Assembly: GCA_905480065.1 (NCBI GenBank)
Contig: CAJQOV010000169.1
Coordinates: 1-23,963 of the forward strand
From: an uncultured Gammaproteobacteria bacterium
Lineage (GTDB): Bacteria > Pseudomonadota > Gammaproteobacteria > UBA9214
Length of the DNA: 23,963 nucleotides
Direction of reading: 5' to 3'
Every line of letters starts with the position of its first letter. The first letter of the stretch is position 1. The position numbers and the translations under genes were made by a program. Positions 9,432 to 17,707 of the stretch are shown here, piece by piece. The notes under the pieces are model-generated. The model did not search any database. It worked only from the letters and a program-made list of their open reading frames with translations, and was not told where the DNA came from.

Positions 9432-9950
9432 TCAGGTGTTTTTGAACTGGCTGATGATCTGCCTGACCACGTCCGTGACCCGCATGCCGTCCGTGTCAAT
9501 GATGATGTTGGCGGCCTCCCGGTACAGCGGCTCCCGAATTGCCATCAATTGTTCCAGCGTCGCGCGCGGGTTGGCGGTTTGCAGCAGCGGGCGGTTGCGA
9601 TCCCGGCCGGTGCGGCGGAGTTGCTGAGCGACGGAAGCATGCAGGTAGATGACGGTGCCGCGACTGGTGAGGTGTTGGCGGTTTTCCGGATCCAGGATGG
9701 CGCCACCCCCGGTGGCGAGGATGATGTTCGGGAGCTGGGTCAGCTCATCGATGACTGCTTTCTCGCGTTTGCGGAAGCCTGCCTCGCCCTCCAGCTCGAA
9801 GATCAGCGCGATATCGACCCCGGTGCGCTGCTCGATTTCCTGGTCACTGTCATGGAAAGGCAGCTTGAGACGCCGCGCGAGCTGGCGTCCGATGGTGGAT
9901 TTGCCGGCCCCCATGGGCCCGGTTAAAAACAAACTGCCCGGCATTTTCAT
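9432..9950 (-). CDS. aroK: Shikimate kinase
   Basis: This enzyme phosphorylates shikimate with ATP, the fifth step of the shikimate pathway. It has 172 residues, the usual size. It shows the P-loop GPMGAGKST (11-19), the shikimate-binding DSDQEIE (34-40) with R60, the GGG motif (81-83) and the lid RTGRDRNRPLL (113-123). It lies directly downstream of pilQ, as in many gammaproteobacteria. Two ATGs are possible (9950 and 9944). Neither has a Shine-Dalgarno, and both lie in or next to the loop of a terminator-like hairpin (9925-9959). The N-terminal residues MKMPGSLFLTG are encoded by that hairpin and its T-tract. Alignment to the family supports this N-terminus because little sequence precedes the P-loop. 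Confidence 0.95.
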   Translation of the reverse strand: MKMPGSLFLTGPMGAGKSTIGRQLARRLKLPFHDSDQEIEQRTGVDIALIFELEGEAGFRKREKAVIDELTQLPNIILATGGGAILDPENRQHLTSRGTVIYLHASVAQQLRRTGRDRNRPLLQTANPRATLEQLMAIREPLYREAANIIIDTDGMRVTDVVRQIISQFKNT

Positions 9951-9959
9951 GCCGGGCAG
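9925..9959 (-). terminator. Terminator-like hairpin over the aroK start
   Basis: On the minus strand CTGCCCGGCA and TGCCGGGCAG form a perfect 10-bp GC-rich stem around a 6-nt loop, followed at once by TTTGTTTTT. This has every feature of an intrinsic terminator, 48 nt after the pilQ stop. The aroK ATG at 9950 starts at the stem/loop junction and the second ATG (9944) at the far side. A smaller GGCTGG/CCAGCC hairpin (9979-9999) lies between it and pilQ. It may act as a partial terminator or attenuator between pilQ and aroKB, or may block aroK translation. Confidence 0.7.
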
Positions 9960-10007
9960 GTATGCCAGATAATCGACTGGCTGGCAAGCAATACCAGCCG
10001 GAGCGGA

Positions 10008-12074
10008 TCAGATACGGAACTGTTCCTTGACGATCTTCGGCGTAATGAAGATCAGCAGTTCACCCTTGTCGGTGCTCTTGGTGGTGGACTTGAACAGCCA
10101 GCCGAGGACCGGCACCTCGCCCAGCACCGGTGTGCGGTTCTCGGAATCCACGGTTTCTTCCGTGTAAACACCGCCGAGTACCAGGGTCTCGCCATTGTCT
10201 ACCAGTACCTGGCTGCTGACCTCGTTGGTATCGATGATCGGAACCCCGTTGACCGTCGTCTCGGAGACGGTGTCATTGGTGATAATCAGGTCCATGATGA
10301 TGCGGTCATCCGGCGTGATTTGCGGGGTGACGCTCAGGCTCAGCACGGCCTTCTTGAAGGCAATATCCGTGGCACCGCTGGAGGTTTTCTCCTGGTACGG
10401 GATTTCCGTGCCCACCTCGATATAGGCTGCCTTCTGGTTGGAGGTCAGCACGCGCGGGCTGGAAATGGTCTCGGTATGACCTTCCGCCTCGGCCGCTGTC
10501 AGGGTCAGATCGAGCATGTGGCTGCCGATCTTGCCGAAGCTGAAGTCAAACTGTGAATTGCTGGCGGCGGCTGGCAGGGTGACCAGCATCTCGCCATCGA
10601 GCCTGTGGGTGCCGTTGGCAACAGCGGTTTTCTTCAGCACGTTCAATTCAACACCAAGATCGCGGCTGAAGTTCTTGTTGGCCACGACCACGCGGGATTC
10701 GATCAGCACCTGGCGCACCGGTACATCCAGCTGCGCGATCAGCTTGCGGATCTCGGTAAGCTTGGTGGCGGTATCCTGTACCAGCAGGGTATTGGTGCGA
10801 TCGTCCGTGGTAGCCATGCCGCGCTCGGACAGCAGCGTGGTGTCACCGCTCTTCAGCAATGCAACGATGTCATCGGCTTTCGCATAATTGACCTGTATAT
10901 ATTCAGAGTAAAGCGGCTCGAGTTCCTGGATCTGCTTCTTCGATTCCAGTTCCAGTTTCTCCCGGGCGGCGATTTCCTCGCTCGGGGCAACCAGCATGAC
11001 ATTGCCGCTCTGACGCATGGCAAGGCCCTTGGTCTTCAGGATGATGTCCAGGGCCTGGTCCCAGGGGACGTTCTTCAGTCGCAGGGTAAGGCTGCCACCA
11101 ACGGTGTCGCTGACGACCACGTTGATGCCGGTGAAGTCGGCAATCAACTGCAGCACCGAGCGTACCTCGATATCCTGGAAGTTGAGAGACAGGCGTTCGC
11201 CGGAGAATCCCAGCTCGTCCTTCTTGCTTTCCTCGACTTCCTGCTTGGTCAGCTGGCGCACTTCGATGGTGAACAGGTTGTCAGCCTGGTAGGCAATGTA
11301 GTCATAGTCGCCCATCGGGGTGATCACCATGTGTACGTTGTCACCCTTTACAAAGGTATCAATGGTTTTTACCGGTGTGGCGAAGTCCAGCACGTCCATG
11401 CGGCGTGCCAGTTCCTGCGGCAGGCCGGCGCGGTAGAAATCAACCAGTACCTTGCCGCCTTCCTGGCGCATGTCTACCGGAATGGACGGGTCAGACAGGG
11501 TCACGATTACCCGGCCCTCGCCACCTTCGCCGCGGCGGAAGTCAACATTACCGATCTGGCTGCCGGAACTGCCACCCGCTGCCTGTGAGGAAACGGCTTC
11601 CACTTCGGACTGTTCGCGTCCGCTGTTCTGCACGGTCAGCACGATCTTGTTGCCATCGGCATGGGCCTCGTACGGCACCATCTCGACCAGGTTTACCACC
11701 ACGCGGGTGCGGCCCTTGGCCTCCACCACGGTCATGCTTTCTGCCATACCGATACCGATATTCTGGGAACGATCGGCGAGGTTGCTGGTGGTTTCCGGGA
11801 AGTCCAGTGCAATCCTGGCCGGATTATCAATGGTGAAGCTGAGCGGTGCAGCGGCTGGCGAGCTCATGGTCAGGGTGATTTGAGCCTTGTTACCCGGCAG
11901 GCTGGCAAATTCGACATTCTGCAGGGAGTTGGCCGCATGTGCGGTCGCCATGGTGCCGACCAGCAGCATGCCTGCGGTCAGCAGCCTGTTCCAGAATGTA
12001 GGGGCCTGTCGTCTGGTGGAATGAATCAGTCCTGATTCACGGGTCAGCAAACGGCGAGAGAGAGTTGCAATCAT
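10008..12074 (-). CDS. pilQ: Type IV pilus secretin PilQ
   Basis: This outer-membrane secretin forms the gated channel through which the type IV pilus leaves the cell. From the chosen start it has 688 residues: an N-terminal signal peptide with likely cleavage after AHA (about residue 47), a peptidoglycan-binding AMIN domain at about 49-147, a second at about 174-275, an STN/secretin N0-type domain at 297-350 (LSLNFQDIEVRSVLQLIADF), an N1 domain at about 385-450, and the secretin barrel from about 455 to the end. The last residues, ELLIFITPKIVKEQ, are typical. I chose the ATG at 12074 because CAGGG lies 8 nt upstream. A GTG three codons earlier (12083) is in frame but overlaps that ribosome site. 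It follows pilP by 18 bp. Confidence 0.96.
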   Translation of the reverse strand: MIATLSRRLLTRESGLIHSTRRQAPTFWNRLLTAGMLLVGTMATAHAANSLQNVEFASLPGNKAQITLTMSSPAAAPLSFTIDNPARIALDFPETTSNLADRSQNIGIGMAESMTVVEAKGRTRVVVNLVEMVPYEAHADGNKIVLTVQNSGREQSEVEAVSSQAAGGSSGSQIGNVDFRRGEGGEGRVIVTLSDPSIPVDMRQEGGKVLVDFYRAGLPQELARRMDVLDFATPVKTIDTFVKGDNVHMVITPMGDYDYIAYQADNLFTIEVRQLTKQEVEESKKDELGFSGERLSLNFQDIEVRSVLQLIADFTGINVVVSDTVGGSLTLRLKNVPWDQALDIILKTKGLAMRQSGNVMLVAPSEEIAAREKLELESKKQIQELEPLYSEYIQVNYAKADDIVALLKSGDTTLLSERGMATTDDRTNTLLVQDTATKLTEIRKLIAQLDVPVRQVLIESRVVVANKNFSRDLGVELNVLKKTAVANGTHRLDGEMLVTLPAAASNSQFDFSFGKIGSHMLDLTLTAAEAEGHTETISSPRVLTSNQKAAYIEVGTEIPYQEKTSSGATDIAFKKAVLSLSVTPQITPDDRIIMDLIITNDTVSETTVNGVPIIDTNEVSSQVLVDNGETLVLGGVYTEETVDSENRTPVLGEVPVLGWLFKSTTKSTDKGELLIFITPKIVKEQFRI

Positions 12075-12092
12075 TGTTTTCACCCTGTGTGA

Positions 12093-12635
12093 TTATTCAC
12101 TAATGGCTATCGTTGCCGGCCGTTCCATCCAGCCACCTATTCCATCCGGAATAATTTCAGTAAGTTCAACTTCAAATTCAGTAACGCGAGTTATCTTGCC
12201 ATAATTTTGTCCGGCGTAGTTGCCGGCCTGTACGCGATGAATAGTGCCATCTGTGTCATTGATCAATGCCCAGTTGGACTCATGCTGTTCCAGGGTGCCA
12301 ACCATGCGCAGGCTGTCCAGCGGAAATTCCTCCAGCGATTCGCGCGGACGATCGAAGTCCGGTTTGACGCCGTTGTTGGATGCCTGCATGGGCACCGCCT
12401 GCGGAGTTGAAAAGCTTGGCTCAGTGAACGGATCACGTAATTCAGTCGCTGCGTAGGTAAATGATTCATAGGGACTGAATTCCGGCAGCGGATCGATCCG
12501 TGATACCTGCTGGTTCTTCACGGTTTCTACGTAATCGGTCAGGTCTGAAGTCGGGTCGGACGAGCAGGCGGCAAGCCCGGTCACGATCGATGCCAGAACC
12601 ATGCTGCGGGTAAATCGATGATGCAAGGCGTTCAT
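12093..12635 (-). CDS. pilP: Type IV pilus lipoprotein PilP
   Basis: This inner-membrane-anchored pilotin-like lipoprotein links the PilN-PilO dimer to the PilQ secretin across the periplasm. It has 180 residues, a signal peptide with lipobox LAAC (lipidated C24), a flexible Pro/Ser-rich stretch (about 25-85) and a C-terminal beta domain from about 105 (LDSLRMVGTLEQHESNWALI), which is the HR/PilP domain. Its ATG overlaps the pilO stop as TAATG. A strong GGGGAGG ribosome site lies about 10 nt upstream inside pilO, so translation is tightly coupled. Confidence 0.95.
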   Translation of the reverse strand: MNALHHRFTRSMVLASIVTGLAACSSDPTSDLTDYVETVKNQQVSRIDPLPEFSPYESFTYAATELRDPFTEPSFSTPQAVPMQASNNGVKPDFDRPRESLEEFPLDSLRMVGTLEQHESNWALINDTDGTIHRVQAGNYAGQNYGKITRVTEFEVELTEIIPDGIGGWMERPATIAISE

Positions 12636-13231
12636 TATTTGGCAACCTCCCCGCTTCTTTCTGTTTCCTCGAGGTAACGATAGGTCTTGGCAGTCAGGTT
12701 CATTGCCAGCAACTCGGAACCCGGGACACGGGTGATCTTGATATTATGCAGGGTCACGATGCGCGGCAGGGCTGCGACACCGCTCACGAATGTTCCGAAT
12801 TCATGGTAGCTGCCAATGACGCGGATATTGATCGGCAGCTCGGCATAGAATTCTCGCGGATTCTCTGCCATGGGCTGGAACAACTCGAATTCCAGTCCGC
12901 TGGCAAGACCGGTCTGGGAGACATCGACCAGCAGGTCTGCCACCTCGGTCTGGTTCGGCAACTGGCGCAACATGGCGCCGAAGGACACACGCATTTCTTC
13001 CAGCTGTTTCTCATAGGCTTCAAGGTTGACGGCCTGTTGGGCTTTCTTCTCAAAGATTATCCTGAGATCGCCTTCCTTGCGTTCGGCGTCTTCCAGCACA
13101 AGCAGCTGGTCCTTGGTATGGAACCAGTAGCCAAGGGATATCACGCCGCCCATCAAGAACAGTATGATCACGGCTCGGGCGGCGAGTGGCCAGCGCGCAA
13201 TATTGGTCAAATCAATTTCATTGATATTCAT
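12635..13231 (-). CDS. pilO: Type IV pilus assembly protein PilO
   Basis: This bitopic inner-membrane protein heterodimerises with PilN to form the periplasmic alignment ring of the type IV pilus machine. It has 198 residues: a short cytoplasmic N-terminus, one membrane segment at about 19-37, a coiled-coil stretch at about 45-85 rich in Glu, Lys and Gln, and a ferredoxin-like periplasmic domain (about 100-185). It lies 5 bp after pilN and overlaps pilP by 1 bp. The ribosome site is weak (GGGTAA). Confidence 0.94.
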   Translation of the reverse strand: MNINEIDLTNIARWPLAARAVIILFLMGGVISLGYWFHTKDQLLVLEDAERKEGDLRIIFEKKAQQAVNLEAYEKQLEEMRVSFGAMLRQLPNQTEVADLLVDVSQTGLASGLEFELFQPMAENPREFYAELPINIRVIGSYHEFGTFVSGVAALPRIVTLHNIKITRVPGSELLAMNLTAKTYRYLEETERSGEVAK

Positions 13232-13236
13232 AATGG

Positions 13237-13818
13237 TTACCCGGCCTCGCCATTGGTGTCGTCCTCGGCCTCAGGACGGCGGGCTTTCTGCGCGCCATGA
13301 AGTGTAAAGTTGGCTATGCGATTCCGGTTGGACTGGGTTGACTTGATCAGGTTAAGGCGTGGACCTGTAAACCATTCCGAGTCGTCGATATTACGCATAT
13401 AGTCCGACACGCGCGCATTGGACTGTGCAATACCTACCATTTCCAGGACGCGGACTTTTTGCACGAAACTGCTCAGGTAAACGCCGTCCGGCAGGGTGCG
13501 GACCAGTTCATCCATCAAGTGCACGCTTTCCGGGCGACTGCTCTGCAGTTCCTGAATGACATTCATGCGTGCCAGCAGATCATCCTTCATCTTTTCCAGT
13601 TCCTGGATGCGGCCGATGCGCTGGTTGAGAATGCTGATCTCGGATTCCAGAAATGCATTGCGCTGATTCTGGTTCTCGATCTTGCCTTCGTAGTGGACGT
13701 GGGAGAACAGCACCATAAGTGCGGCGACCAGTACGGCACCGCCGGATGTAAAGGCGAATTCGCGCTGTTTCTGCTTGTTTAACTCCGCACGCCACGGTAG
13801 CAGGTTAATATGTGCCAT
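13237..13818 (-). CDS. pilN: Type IV pilus assembly protein PilN
   Basis: This is the inner-membrane partner of PilO that anchors cytoplasmic PilM. It has 193 residues. The N-terminal INLLPWR motif (4-10), which docks into PilM, is intact. One membrane segment lies at about 22-41, a coiled coil at about 45-85, and a small periplasmic domain at about 95-175. The C-terminus is charged (RRPEAEDDTNGEAG). The gene starts 1 bp after the pilM stop, consistent with a single co-translated unit. Confidence 0.95.
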   Translation of the reverse strand: MAHINLLPWRAELNKQKQREFAFTSGGAVLVAALMVLFSHVHYEGKIENQNQRNAFLESEISILNQRIGRIQELEKMKDDLLARMNVIQELQSSRPESVHLMDELVRTLPDGVYLSSFVQKVRVLEMVGIAQSNARVSDYMRNIDDSEWFTGPRLNLIKSTQSNRNRIANFTLHGAQKARRPEAEDDTNGEAG

Positions 13819-13819
13819 A

Positions 13820-14890
13820 TCAGTCGAAGCTCCTCAACGCCAGCCCGCAGGCAACCAGTAGTGCCGGAGCGTCATTGCTCAGTGTCTGTGGCTTGATGCG
13901 GGCCGAGAGCGACATGGAGGCAAACGGATTGGCAATCGTTGTCTCGACCCCCAGTTTATCCTGGATCATTTCATCCATCCCGGGTATGGATGCGCTGCCA
14001 CCAGCCAGCACGATGTGGTCTACACGACTATGCGGGCTGGATGAATAGAAGAACTGCAGCGAGCGACTGGCCTGCTGGGCCATTGCCTGCTTGAAGGGCT
14101 CCAGAACATCGGTCTGGTAACTCTCTGGCAGACCACCCTGGCGCTTGGCCATGCCGGCTTCTTCATAGGAAAGACCGTAGCGTCGCATAATCTCCTCGGT
14201 GAGCTGTTTACCACCGAAAACGGTGTCCCGCGTATAGACACTCTTGAGGTTATGCATCACGTTGAGCGTGGTCATGGTGGCACCGACATCGATGATGGCG
14301 ATGGTTTTGCCAATGCCCTGCTCGGGCAGCTGGTCGGCCAGCAGCGCAAAGGCATTTTCGCTGGCGAAAGACTCCACATCCATGACCTGTGTGGTCATCC
14401 CTGCGGACTCGATAGCGGCGCTGCGCAGCTCGACATTTTCGCTGCGACAGGCTGCCAGCAGGATGTCGACCGTGTCCGGATTCTTTTCTGACGGGCCAAG
14501 CACCTCGAAATCGAGATTGACCTCTTCGATGGGGTAGGGCACATACTGGTCTGCTTCCAGACCGATCTGGCTCTCCAGGTCATCGTCAGTGAGACCGGCC
14601 GGCATCTGGATGATCTTGGTGATGGTCGAGGAACCGGCGATGGCCACAGCAGCGTGCTGGGTGCGCGTACCGGATCGCTTCACAGCGCGCCGTACCGCCT
14701 CTCCAACGGCATCAACGTCGGTAATATTCTTTTCGACAACCGAGTTGGGTGGCAAGGGCTCAACGGCGTAGCTTTCAACACGGTAGCGTGATCCGCTACG
14801 ACTCAGTTCCAGCAGCTTGACAGCTGTGGAGCTGATGTCCAGTCCGATGAGCGGTGGTTTAGTGCGTTTGAATAGTTGCGCGAATGGCAC
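13820..14890 (-). CDS. pilM: Type IV pilus assembly protein PilM (actin-like ATPase)
   Basis: This cytoplasmic actin-fold (FtsA-like) protein binds the PilN N-terminus and connects the pilus alignment complex to the cytoplasmic motor ring. From the chosen start it has 356 residues, the family's usual length. The nucleotide-site motifs are visible: GLDISSTAVKLLEL (16-29), IIDVGATMTTLNV and the adenosine motif VLAGGSASIPGMDE. I chose the GTG at 14890 because AAGGA lies 6 nt upstream and the protein then aligns with known PilM from its first residues. The frame stays open to a TTG at 14968, but that TTG is the -35 box of the promoter. It is the first gene of the pilMNOPQ unit, divergent from ponA. 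Confidence 0.95.
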   Translation of the reverse strand: MPFAQLFKRTKPPLIGLDISSTAVKLLELSRSGSRYRVESYAVEPLPPNSVVEKNITDVDAVGEAVRRAVKRSGTRTQHAAVAIAGSSTITKIIQMPAGLTDDDLESQIGLEADQYVPYPIEEVNLDFEVLGPSEKNPDTVDILLAACRSENVELRSAAIESAGMTTQVMDVESFASENAFALLADQLPEQGIGKTIAIIDVGATMTTLNVMHNLKSVYTRDTVFGGKQLTEEIMRRYGLSYEEAGMAKRQGGLPESYQTDVLEPFKQAMAQQASRSLQFFYSSSPHSRVDHIVLAGGSASIPGMDEMIQDKLGVETTIANPFASMSLSARIKPQTLSNDAPALLVACGLALRSFD

Positions 14891-14939
14891 AATATTTCCT
14901 TTTAGTACCGGCTGTTGGGCAGCTTGGGTAGTTGGCCGC

Positions 14940-14968
14940 ATTAGAGGACATTGCCTGTGGCTTGTCAA
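14940..14968 (-). promoter_or_regulatory. Sigma70 promoter of pilMNOPQ
   Basis: On the minus strand a perfect TTGACA (14963-14968) and TCTAAT (14940-14945, five of six consensus bases) are separated by 17 bp. The expected start is near 14933, about 43 nt upstream of the pilM GTG. This is the strongest promoter match in the window and probably drives pilMNOPQ and, by read-through, aroKB. Confidence 0.75.
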
Positions 14969-14980
14969 CTAATGTGTAAT
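14951..14980 (+). promoter_or_regulatory. Possible ponA promoter
   Basis: TTGCCT (14951-14956) and TGTAAT (14975-14980) lie 18 bp apart on the plus strand. They overlap the pilM promoter on the other strand. The leader to the ponA ATG would be about 135 nt. The match is moderate, and other AT-rich pairs near 15030-15060 cannot be excluded. Confidence 0.3.
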
Positions 14981-14995
14981 TAATGTCAGAAGTAA

Positions 14996-15015
14996 CTGAC
15001 CTGCTTATCGGTCAG
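14996..15015. promoter_or_regulatory. Inverted repeat in the pilM-ponA divergent region
   Basis: CTGACC (14996-15001) and GGTCAG (15010-15015) are perfect reverse complements around 8 nt. They lie between the divergent promoters and the ponA start. The arrangement could be an operator for a dimeric regulator or a hairpin in the ponA leader. No regulator can be named. Confidence 0.35.
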
Positions 15016-15121
15016 CCGGAAAATATATTTAGAAAAATTTCCCTGCACTACGATTAATTCGTAATCTATGACTGGAGTACGCTCTGTTCCTTGAACCACA
15101 TCACAGGTTAGCAGTATCAAA

Positions 15122-17602
15122 ATGACACTTCGCCGCACCGGTTTGTACCTCCTATCGCTATTGCTGACAGGCATGATCCTGGCGGCGGTGGCTGCCGCAA
15201 TGGTGTATATCCGTGTCGAGCCGCAATTGCCGTCCATCGATGCATTGCGGGATGTGCAGTTGCAGGAGCCGCTGCGTATTTATACCAGTGATCATCGGCT
15301 GCTGGCCGAGTTTGGTGAGAAGCGGCGGACACCGGTACGCATCGAGGAGGTGCCACCGCTGATGGTGCAGGCATTCCTCGCGGCCGAGGATGATCGTTTC
15401 TTCGAGCACTCGGGTGTGGATATCCCGGGGCTGGTACGTGCCGCCATTGATTTGGCGCGCACCGGGCAGAAGCGGCGGGGTGCAAGCACCATTACCATGC
15501 AGGTCGCCCGTAACTTCTTCCTGTCCAGGGAAAAGACCTACATGCGCAAGCTGACGGAGATCCTGCTGGCATTCCGGATCGAAAATTCACTCAGCAAGAA
15601 CGAGATCCTGGAGCTGTACTTCAACAAGATCTTTCTGGGACATCGCGCCTATGGAATCCAGGCCGCCGCGCAGGTCTATTACGGCAGGAGCATCAGCGAA
15701 TTGACACTGGCGGAGACGGCCATGATTGCCGGGCTGCCAAAGGCTCCTTCACGCGTTAATCCGGTAAATGACCCGCAGGGTGCGAAATATCGCCGTGATT
15801 ACATCCTCGATCGCATGTTACAGCTGGGTTTCATCAGTCCGGAACTGCACGCAGCGGCGCTTGCCGAGCCCGATACGGCCGAGTTGCATACCGTGCCGGC
15901 CGAGGTCGACGCGCCGTATGTTGCCGAGATGGTGCGCAGCGAGATGATTGATCGTTATGGTGCCGATGCCTATACCTCCGGGCTGGAGGTGATTACTACC
16001 ATTAACAGCCTGCACCAGGAGACGGCCAATGCGGCACTGCGGGCCGATTTGCTCGATTACAGCAAGCGCCATGGTTATCGTGGTGCGGAGGCGCATGTCG
16101 ATGTTGCAGCCATGGCGGCGGAGCAACGGGCCGCCGTGCTGGACGAACACCCCGCGCTCGGCGGATTGAGTGCTGCGCTGGTGACTGCTGTGCAAGAACA
16201 GCAGGTAACCGTGCTAACGAAGGATGACGCCGAACGTGTGCTCGATTGGGATGCGTTGTCCTGGGCGCGCCCCTATAAATCGGTAAACAGCCAGGGCGTG
16301 GCGCCGAAGCAGGCCAGCGACATACTCCGGGTCGGAGACATTATCCGGCTGCGGGTAGTAGCGGATGGCAAGCTGGAGTTGTCGCAGTTGCCGGGCGTGG
16401 AAGGTGCGCTGGTAGGGCTGGTCCCGGATGACGGGGCTATCCTGGCACTGGTTGGCGGGTTCGATTTCCAGCTCAGCAAATTCAACCGCGTTACGCAGGC
16501 GCGTCGTCAGCCCGGTTCCAGTTTCAAGCCGATCATCTATTCCGCCGCGCTGGAGAAGGGATTTACGCCGGCCAGCATGATCAATGATGCACCGGTGGTA
16601 TTTGATGATCCCGCGCTGGAGTCTACCTGGCGACCGGAAAACTACAGCGGCCAGTTCTATGGTCCGACCCGCCTGCGCGAGGCGTTGTATCGTTCGCGTA
16701 ACCTGGTTTCGATCCGCGTGCTGCGCGCGATCGGCGCCAGCTATGCCGCAGGGTACGCCGAGCGTTTCGGGTTCGATGCCGCCCAGTTGCCGCATGACCT
16801 GACGCTGGCACTTGGCAGCGCGTCGGTTACCCCGTTACAGATGGTGCGCGCCTTTGCCGTGCTGGCCAACGGCGGGTTCCTGATCAACCCGTACTTTGTC
16901 CGGCAGATCAACGATGCGTCCGGCAACGTGCTGTACCTTGCCAATCCGGCTGTGGCATGCCGGGAGTGCCCGGATACGCCAGTCCCGGACGTCGATGCCG
17001 CCGCCGTGCCAGAAGCCACTCCTGAAGCAAACGCGGCAAGCACCTCCCCGGTCGAGGAGGCAGTGGCTGCTGGCACACCGGAAAACGAGACCGTACCGCA
17101 ATTGCAGTACGCGCCGCGCGTGGTGTCGGCACGCAATGTCTGGTTGATGACGTCCATGATGCGCGATGTCATCCAGCGTGGTACCGGCGTGAAGGCAAGG
17201 GTGCTGGGCAGGACCGACCTGGCCGGCAAGACCGGGACGACCAATGAACAGATGGACGGCTGGTTCTCGGGTTTCAATCATGCCATCACAGCAACTGCCT
17301 GGACCGGTTACGACAAACTGGAACCGCTCGGGCGTGGCGAAACGGGGGGGAATTCAGCCTTGCCGATGTGGATCGACTACATGGCGGTTGCGCTGAAAGG
17401 CGTGCCGGAAGTGAAGCGGGAACTGCCGGAAGGACTGGTTACGGTACGAATCGATCCGGCCACCGGGATGCTGGCGCGTAGCACTCAGCGTGATGCGATT
17501 TTCGAGACCTTCATGGTAGAGAATGTGCCGCAAAAGACCGGTGGCCCGGGTGCTGCCGGCGCGAGCGGCGCTGCAGACGCAGTTACCGATCAGCTGTTCT
17601 AG
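15122..17602 (+). CDS. ponA: Penicillin-binding protein 1A (bifunctional transglycosylase/transpeptidase)
   Basis: This class A PBP polymerises lipid II and cross-links peptidoglycan at the outer face of the inner membrane. It has 826 residues. A membrane anchor lies at about 7-30. The GT51 domain spans about 55-225, with catalytic E89 in AAEDDRFFEH and the GASTITMQVARN and GHRAYGIQAAAQ motifs. An OB-like region lies at about 315-425. The transpeptidase carries SxxK at S466-K469, SxN at S525-N527 and KTGT at 703-706. An Ala/Pro/Glu-rich linker at about 615-660 precedes the KTG box. ponA (also called mrcA) divergent from pilM is the classical order. The ATG lacks a well-spaced Shine-Dalgarno: AGG lies 14 nt upstream, and an in-frame stop at 15092 allows no other standard start. 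Confidence 0.96.
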   Translation: MTLRRTGLYLLSLLLTGMILAAVAAAMVYIRVEPQLPSIDALRDVQLQEPLRIYTSDHRLLAEFGEKRRTPVRIEEVPPLMVQAFLAAEDDRFFEHSGVDIPGLVRAAIDLARTGQKRRGASTITMQVARNFFLSREKTYMRKLTEILLAFRIENSLSKNEILELYFNKIFLGHRAYGIQAAAQVYYGRSISELTLAETAMIAGLPKAPSRVNPVNDPQGAKYRRDYILDRMLQLGFISPELHAAALAEPDTAELHTVPAEVDAPYVAEMVRSEMIDRYGADAYTSGLEVITTINSLHQETANAALRADLLDYSKRHGYRGAEAHVDVAAMAAEQRAAVLDEHPALGGLSAALVTAVQEQQVTVLTKDDAERVLDWDALSWARPYKSVNSQGVAPKQASDILRVGDIIRLRVVADGKLELSQLPGVEGALVGLVPDDGAILALVGGFDFQLSKFNRVTQARRQPGSSFKPIIYSAALEKGFTPASMINDAPVVFDDPALESTWRPENYSGQFYGPTRLREALYRSRNLVSIRVLRAIGASYAAGYAERFGFDAAQLPHDLTLALGSASVTPLQMVRAFAVLANGGFLINPYFVRQINDASGNVLYLANPAVACRECPDTPVPDVDAAAVPEATPEANAASTSPVEEAVAAGTPENETVPQLQYAPRVVSARNVWLMTSMMRDVIQRGTGVKARVLGRTDLAGKTGTTNEQMDGWFSGFNHAITATAWTGYDKLEPLGRGETGGNSALPMWIDYMAVALKGVPEVKRELPEGLVTVRIDPATGMLARSTQRDAIFETFMVENVPQKTGGPGAAGASGAADAVTDQLF

Positions 17603-17626
17603 CTACCCGCTGTAACAGCCTCGCGC

Positions 17627-17678
17627 GGCGCCATGCTGCGTTGACCGGGCACTGGAAAGCGCTTCCACGCAGCGCGCC
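17627..17678. other. Nested inverted repeat between convergent ponA and mdh
   Basis: GGCGC/GCGCC and CTGCG/CGCAG arms (17627-17640 and 17668-17678) enclose a TGGAA/TTCCA hairpin (17653-17667). The stem is interrupted by an asymmetric bulge and no T-tract follows on either strand. It lies between the convergent 3' ends of ponA and mdh, so it may help end or stabilise the transcripts. It is not a canonical intrinsic terminator. Confidence 0.35.
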
Positions 17679-17707
17679 GACTCGCTATGCGGTGCCTTGC
17701 CGGGCTG

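Noticed and set aside
14891..14968. Longer PilM N-terminus starting at a TTG
   Set aside because: The TTG belongs to the TTGACA -35 box, the extra 26 residues do not fit the PilM family, and a strong ribosome site precedes the GTG at 14890.
17603..17707. Canonical bidirectional terminator between ponA and mdh
   Set aside because: The inverted repeat is interrupted and has no T-tract on either strand.
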